Shown: positions 63,628-64,000 of the stretch, piece after piece
How the letters are laid out: each line of letters begins with the position of its first letter
How positions within the stretch are numbered: the first letter of the stretch is position 1
Source of the DNA: AP-15 sp963774345
GTDB taxonomy: Bacteria; Pseudomonadota; Alphaproteobacteria; ATCC43930; CGMCC-115725
DNA: 64,000 nucleotides
Direction of reading: 5' to 3'
NCBI GenBank assembly: GCA_963774345.1
Contig: CAVZFB010000027.1
Location: forward strand, 124,001 to 188,000
Notes under the pieces: model-generated
The model's input: the letters and a program-made list of their open reading frames with translations, nothing else
Database searches by the model: none
Told to the model about the DNA's origin: nothing
Translations under genes and position numbers: made by a program

Positions 63628-64000
63628 ATGATCAGCGAACATCAGCTGCGGCAGGATGTGCTCGACGAACTCGATTTCGAGCCCAGCGTCAACGCCGCCC
63701 ATATCGGCGTCGGCGTCAATGCCGGCGTCGTGACCTTGACCGGGTTTGTGTCGAGTTACCGCGAAAAACTGGCAGCCGAACGTGCCGCGCGGCGAGTCAG
63801 GGGGGTCAAGGCGATCGCCGAGGGGATCGAGGTGCGCCTCCCTTCCGACAGGAAGACCGCCGACTACGAGATCGCGGGACGAGCGGTGGACATCCTCAAA
63901 TGGCGGGTCGGATTTCCTGCCGATCGGATTTCCATCAAGGTCGAGAAGGGGATCGTGTCCTTGACCGGCGACGTCGACTGGCAGTTCCAGAAAACGGAAG
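63628..64000 (+). CDS. BON-domain protein (OsmY-like), 3' end cut by window
   Basis: The first 124 residues are visible and carry repeated BON modules without a signal peptide: MISEHQLRQDVLDELDFEPS, IGVGVNAGVVTLTGFVSSYR, RRVRGVKAIAEGIEVRL and a second module DRISIKVEKGIVSLTGDVDW. BON domains bind phospholipids and occur in osmotic and stress proteins. GGTGGAG precedes the ATG. Two perfect FNR/FixK boxes upstream suggest induction at low oxygen. Confidence 0.9.
   Translation, partial: MISEHQLRQDVLDELDFEPSVNAAHIGVGVNAGVVTLTGFVSSYREKLAAERAARRVRGVKAIAEGIEVRLPSDRKTADYEIAGRAVDILKWRVGFPADRISIKVEKGIVSLTGDVDWQFQKTE

Overview
The window looks like chromosomal DNA of a GC-rich alphaproteobacterium, probably a soil or freshwater member of the Rhodospirillales or Hyphomicrobiales. 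The support is a SAM-II riboswitch in front of metZ, perfect FNR/FixK boxes, an apaG/folE/argE block, and many genes of the type common in such genomes: CaiB/BaiF CoA-transferases, Nu-class-like glutathione transferases, M81 and M20 hydrolases, HyuA and PEP-CTERM proteins. The exact genus cannot be told. No rRNA, tRNA or CRISPR array was found.

Layout. 0-12 kb: housekeeping and catabolic genes (rluD-like, a methyltransferase/ATP-grasp fusion, argE, folE, apaG, an LLM oxidoreductase, a Gfo/Idh oxidoreductase, a class-III aminotransferase, an M81 peptidase) and a Phd/VapC toxin-antitoxin pair with a palindromic operator. 12-21 kb: an accessory zone with a Cys-rich secreted protein, a duplicated gene scrap, REP-like palindromes, an IS481-type transposase, a resolvase relic, an AT-rich PD-(D/E)XK nuclease-like gene and broken PEP-CTERM genes. 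21-29 kb: CreA, a broken MFS transporter, a MetE-like protein, a GST and HyuA. 28.7-35.4 kb: CBS/BON protein, Pgk, DUF4239 protein, universal stress protein, dihydrolipoyl dehydrogenase, and metZ under its riboswitch. 35.5-45.9 kb: a VWD/PEP-CTERM protein, VOC protein, modBC, a selenoprotein, a GT-C-like membrane protein, a Rieske oxygenase, a GNAT and a methyltransferase. 46-56 kb: adenylate cyclase/TPR protein, RidA, an ABC-type solute-binding protein, ilvD, and a cupredoxin/phosphoesterase/cytochrome b561 group. 55-64 kb: GSTs, an M20 amidohydrolase, paired CoA-transferases, and a low-oxygen-type block with FNR/FixK boxes (CBS protein, BCAM0308-like protein, BON protein).

The most striking item is a short gene at 40382-40600 that ordinary gene calling would miss. 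It encodes a SelW/Rdx-type thioredoxin-like protein whose CxxU motif is read through an in-frame TGA, with a bacterial SECIS-like hairpin right behind it. The cell should therefore make selenocysteine, with the machinery elsewhere.

The second theme is damage. About fifteen single-base frameshifts, mostly apparent insertions, and one in-frame TAG hit non-essential genes, including all three GNAT acetyltransferases. The 25-43 kb stretch is clean. This may be recent gene decay, or indel errors in a long-read assembly; the sequence alone cannot decide. Coordinates of broken genes are given for the whole reconstructed locus.
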